The notes under the pieces were generated by a model. That model was not told the DNA's origin and ran no database searches. It saw nothing but the letters and a program-made list of their open reading frames with translations. From Paraburkholderia sp. LEh10 (GTDB lineage Bacteria; Pseudomonadota; Gammaproteobacteria; Burkholderiales; Burkholderiaceae): 64,000 nucleotides of DNA. This document shows, piece after piece, positions 61,316 to 64,000 of the stretch (position 1 is the first letter of the stretch; every line of letters begins with the position of its first letter). The position numbers and the translations under genes are program-made. The stretch lies in assembly GCF_017814945.1 (NCBI RefSeq), contig NZ_JAGIPX010000026.1, positions 56,748 through 120,747 on the forward strand, given 5' to 3'.

Positions 61316-62161
61316 TCACGTCTTCAGCGGCACCCAGATTTCAACGCCGCCCATGCCCGTCACGGGATTGAACTGCTCGCCATAGCGCTCGAAGTTGGGC
61401 GCATCGGCGGGCGTGTGGCCGGACTCGGGCAGCCACTTGTTCCAGATCGTGTTGCATGTGCGGCGTATCGTCGAGATGTGCTCGCGATGCGTGAATACCG
61501 CATAGCGTTGCGCGCCGATGCGCACGCGGCCCAACTCAGCGGGCAAGGCCGAGAAGTCGGCCACTTCCACGCCGCACATATAGTCGAAGTTGCCCGAGTC
61601 GTCGGGGTTGTAGCTGACACCGTACGCAACGTGTCCAATCTGCCCCGGCACCTTGCCGAAGATCGTATTGAAGCGTTGCCACTGCGCGGGAATGCCCGAA
61701 CTGCTTTCGCAGTTGTAGCGCTCGCTCAGTCCGGCGACGAGCAAAGGCTCGCCGTTGACGAAGCGCGGCGGTTCCAGGTTGGTGAGAAGTGATTCGTCCA
61801 TTTTGATCGGCTCCACGAGTGCGATGTTGTCGAGATGACCTTGCGCGCGCAACGCTTCGGGCGTGAGCCCGAACTGCTCACGAAACGCGCGAGTGAATGC
61901 CTCGTGAGAGCCGTAACCTGTGTCGACCGCGACGGCGAGAATATCCGGCGCGCCGCGTGCAAGACGCCGCGCTGCTTCCGTCAGGCGGCGCGCGCGCACG
62001 TAGCGCATGACCGCAAAGCCCGTCGCTGCTTCGAATGCACGCGACAGATGAAAGCGCGACACGCAGCCGCAAGCGGCAATATCGTCGAGCGACAACTCAC
62101 CCGAAAAGTGGCTTTCGATAAACCAGAGCGCTTTGCCGGCAGGATTTCCGACTGGGTTCAT
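61316..62161 (-). CDS. AraC-family regulator with GyrI-like C-terminal domain
   Basis: A 281-residue regulator. The N-terminal AraC DNA-binding half (LDDIAACGCVSRFHLSRAFEAATGFAVMRYVRARRLTEAARRL and DTGYGSHEAFTRAFREQFG) is joined to a C-terminal GyrI-like effector domain (YAVFTHREHISTIRRTCNTIWNKWLPESG and a final VEIWVPL strand). It resembles Rob/SoxS-type drug sensors and probably responds to hydrophobic compounds. The MFS exporter upstream, in the same direction, is a likely target. The start is ATG 62161; an in-frame extension upstream is open. Confidence 0.9.
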   Translation of the reverse strand: MNPVGNPAGKALWFIESHFSGELSLDDIAACGCVSRFHLSRAFEAATGFAVMRYVRARRLTEAARRLARGAPDILAVAVDTGYGSHEAFTRAFREQFGLTPEALRAQGHLDNIALVEPIKMDESLLTNLEPPRFVNGEPLLVAGLSERYNCESSSGIPAQWQRFNTIFGKVPGQIGHVAYGVSYNPDDSGNFDYMCGVEVADFSALPAELGRVRIGAQRYAVFTHREHISTIRRTCNTIWNKWLPESGHTPADAPNFERYGEQFNPVTGMGGVEIWVPLKT

Positions 62162-62268
62162 AAGGACTCTCGTTTGGCATGAACCAAGCATATCGACTGA
62201 GCACATCGTTCGTTTGATCGCGCTTGCGGTTCTTCACATCGAGCCGGTTGCCGGTCCAACCGACCACC

Positions 62269-63738
62269 TCACGGCGACTGCTCGATCGACTGCTTCAACG
62301 CATCCTCGTCGCGGACACGTTGCGAAGGAGATGGCGCGCCTCGCCGCAACCACGCGCCGCCAATCGTCGCGGCCAACGCTGCGAAGATCGCGCCGATGAA
62401 AAATGCCACGTGATAGCCGCTCGTGAGGGCCGCGGGCGTATCGGCCTGCTGCTGGCCGCCGCTTGCCGATTGCGCGGCCGCGAGACTTGCCAGCACCGCG
62501 AGTCCCAACGCGCCGCCCATCATGAACGACGTATTCACGATGCCCGACGCGAGACCTGAATCGGCGGGATCGACGTCGCTCATCGCGGCGAGCAGCAGCG
62601 GATTGAACGCGACGCCCGCGCCGATGCCGAGCAGCACCATGCCGGGCAGCACGTCGATGACGAAGCGTCCTTCGACGGGCGCGCGCGCAAACAGCAACAG
62701 GCCGAGCGCGGCGAGAAACAGCCCCGCGGCGAGCGGGCGGCGGATACCGAAGCGCATCACCACGCGCGCTGACAGCCCGAGCGAGAAGAAGCCCATGATC
62801 AGGTTCGCGGGCAGAAACGCGAGACCGACCTTCAATGGCGAATAGCCGAGCACCCGCTGCAAATAGAGTGCCGAAATGAAGAACCACGCGAACATCGCGG
62901 CAGCCCACAAGACGCCGACGACATTCGCCGTCGCCACATTGCGCAACGTGAAGAGCTTGAGTGGCATCAGCGGATGCACGACACGCGCTTCGATCGCGAG
63001 AAAAGTACTGAGCAGGACCAGCGCGACGAAGATCAGGCCCACCGTTTGCGCGGAGAGCCATCCCGCCTCGTTGCCATTGACGATCGCGTAGACGGCAAGC
63101 ATCAGCGATGCCGTGACCGTCGCGGCGCCCGCCACGTCGAGCCGTTCGCCGTGCGCGTGGCCGCGCCCGGCGGGCAGCAGCGCGATGCACAGCACGCACA
63201 CGGCGATGCCGATGGGCAGATTGACGAGAAAGATCCAGTGCCAGCTCAGCAGGTTCGTCAGCAGGCCGCCCAGCAGCACGCCGATGCTGCCTCCGCCCGC
63301 GCACACGAAGCCATAGACGCCCATCGCTTTCGCGCGCTCGGCTTCCTCGGTGAAGAGGTTCATGATCAGCGACAGCGAAACCGCCGACACGACCGCGCCA
63401 CCCAGGCCTTGAATCGCGCGCGCGCAAACCAGCATCGCTTGTGAGTTCGCGAGGCCGCACGCGAGCGACGCGACCGTGAACAGCGTAATGCCCGCGAGAA
63501 AGAGCTTGCGGTGTCCGTATAGATCGCCGAGCCGGCCGCCGAGCAGCAGAAAGCCGCCGAAGGTCAGCATGTACGCATTGACGACCCACACGAGCGCGGT
63601 TTCGGAAAAGCCGAGATCGGCGGCGATCGACGGCAACGCGACGTTCACGATGGTCGTATCGAGGACGATCATCAGCACGCCCATGCAGAGAACGACGAGC
63701 GCGAGCCAGCGTGTTCGACCCTCAATGTTGTGCGTCAT
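62269..63738 (-). CDS. MFS exporter, DHA2 family (14 helices)
   Basis: A 489-residue drug:proton antiporter of the DHA2 type with about fourteen helices. It has the start MTHNIEGRTRWLALVVLCMGVLMIVLDTTIVNVALPSIA, motif A (GGRLGDLYGHRK) and the AIQGLGGAVV region of motif C. It probably exports hydrophobic drugs. AAGGAA stands 10 bases before the ATG. The AraC/GyrI regulator lies downstream in the same direction and may control it. Confidence 0.93.
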   Translation of the reverse strand: MTHNIEGRTRWLALVVLCMGVLMIVLDTTIVNVALPSIAADLGFSETALVWVVNAYMLTFGGFLLLGGRLGDLYGHRKLFLAGITLFTVASLACGLANSQAMLVCARAIQGLGGAVVSAVSLSLIMNLFTEEAERAKAMGVYGFVCAGGGSIGVLLGGLLTNLLSWHWIFLVNLPIGIAVCVLCIALLPAGRGHAHGERLDVAGAATVTASLMLAVYAIVNGNEAGWLSAQTVGLIFVALVLLSTFLAIEARVVHPLMPLKLFTLRNVATANVVGVLWAAAMFAWFFISALYLQRVLGYSPLKVGLAFLPANLIMGFFSLGLSARVVMRFGIRRPLAAGLFLAALGLLLFARAPVEGRFVIDVLPGMVLLGIGAGVAFNPLLLAAMSDVDPADSGLASGIVNTSFMMGGALGLAVLASLAAAQSASGGQQQADTPAALTSGYHVAFFIGAIFAALAATIGGAWLRRGAPSPSQRVRDEDALKQSIEQSP

Positions 63739-63852
63739 GGGGGCGGTTCCTTATAACAAGAAAAATCGAAGCCCGAATCAAGGTGTTGAATGAATCGCGC
63801 GACATTCTGGATTCGCACTTGAACGAGCTTAGATCGGAGCGAAATCTTGGCG

Positions 63853-64000
63853 TTAGCGATCCAGAAAGCCTTCTACCAAGTCCAGAAAAGCATCTGGCGT
63901 CTCTAAGGGGGCGAGGTGTCCGCTAGGGAAAGTGTTCAAAACTCGCCCATGCCATGCTGTTCAACCCGAAGCCTGCCAGGCACAATAAGCGCATGAAACA
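63853..64000 (-). pseudogene. Frameshifted C-terminal end of an alpha/beta-hydrolase, cut by window
   Basis: Reading left from the window edge, a frame gives FGLNSMAWASFEHFP and then meets a stop. One base on (an extra T near 63924), another frame continues SGHLAPLETPDAFLDLVEGF, then LDR and a stop at 63853-63855. FPSGHLAPLETPDAF is typical of the catalytic His region and end of alpha/beta-hydrolases. A single inserted base would explain it, either a true frameshift or a reading error. Most of the gene lies beyond the window. Confidence 0.5.

Noticed and set aside
63711..63926. Plus-strand frame at the right edge
   Set aside because: It lies opposite the hydrolase tail and the exporter start, and its product has no recognisable pattern.

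Overview
The window is high-GC chromosomal DNA from a betaproteobacterium of the family Burkholderiaceae, most likely Paraburkholderia or a close relative. This rests on the codon use, the style of the hopanoid genes (an HpnN/HpnM/MlaA set, hpnA/hpnB, an ispH inside the island), the OmpC-like porin and many small regulators of Burkholderia type. No rRNA, tRNA, CRISPR array, transposase or phage gene was found. The species assignment is inference.

Positions 1-8000 hold an FMN reductase, a putative stress protein, a large orphan hybrid histidine kinase and a tightly overlapping CheY - CheC - PAS/GGDEF operon that should couple a phospho-signal to cyclic-di-GMP. Positions 8595-24879 form a hopanoid island. 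hpnD-hpnE-shc-hpnG are translationally coupled and make squalene, then hopene, then ribosylhopane. On the other strand, hpnN-mlaA stand divergent from hpnM and together suggest an inner membrane - periplasm - outer membrane route for hopanoids. ispH-hpnH supply isoprenoid precursors and adenosylhopane. hpnB, a lytic transglycosylase and hpnA complete the island. hpnC, hpnI, hpnJ, hpnK, hpnO and hpnP are not in the window.

Positions 25000-41900 are mostly housekeeping and accessory genes: acylphosphatase, an EgtD without EgtB, a RarD-like permease, a TPR glycosyltransferase, a secreted nuclease, a rubrerythrin / iron-sulfur / DUF3501 cluster, a MocR regulator divergent from an acetyltransferase, an ArsR-SRPBCC pair with a probable leaderless promoter, DAHP synthase, a thioredoxin-like protein, a glutathionyl-hydroquinone reductase and a LysR regulator.

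Positions 42000-64000 carry cytochrome b561 coupled to a processive-type glycosyltransferase, a Rieske oxygenase, a porin, an ECF42-type sigma factor with its YciI (DGPF) and VOC partners, a XapX mini-protein, a quinone oxidoreductase, AraC regulators, a MazEF module behind a near-perfect palindromic operator, several GNAT acetyltransferases, a cluster of palindromic repeats, a DUF2252 kinase-like protein, a DHA2 drug exporter and, at the right edge, a frameshifted alpha/beta-hydrolase tail.

The most promising leads are the HpnN-MlaA-HpnM hopanoid trafficking set with its unusual repeated MlaA tail, the ECF42/DGPF locus with a candidate autoregulated promoter, and the rubrerythrin-CCG-DUF3501 cluster.
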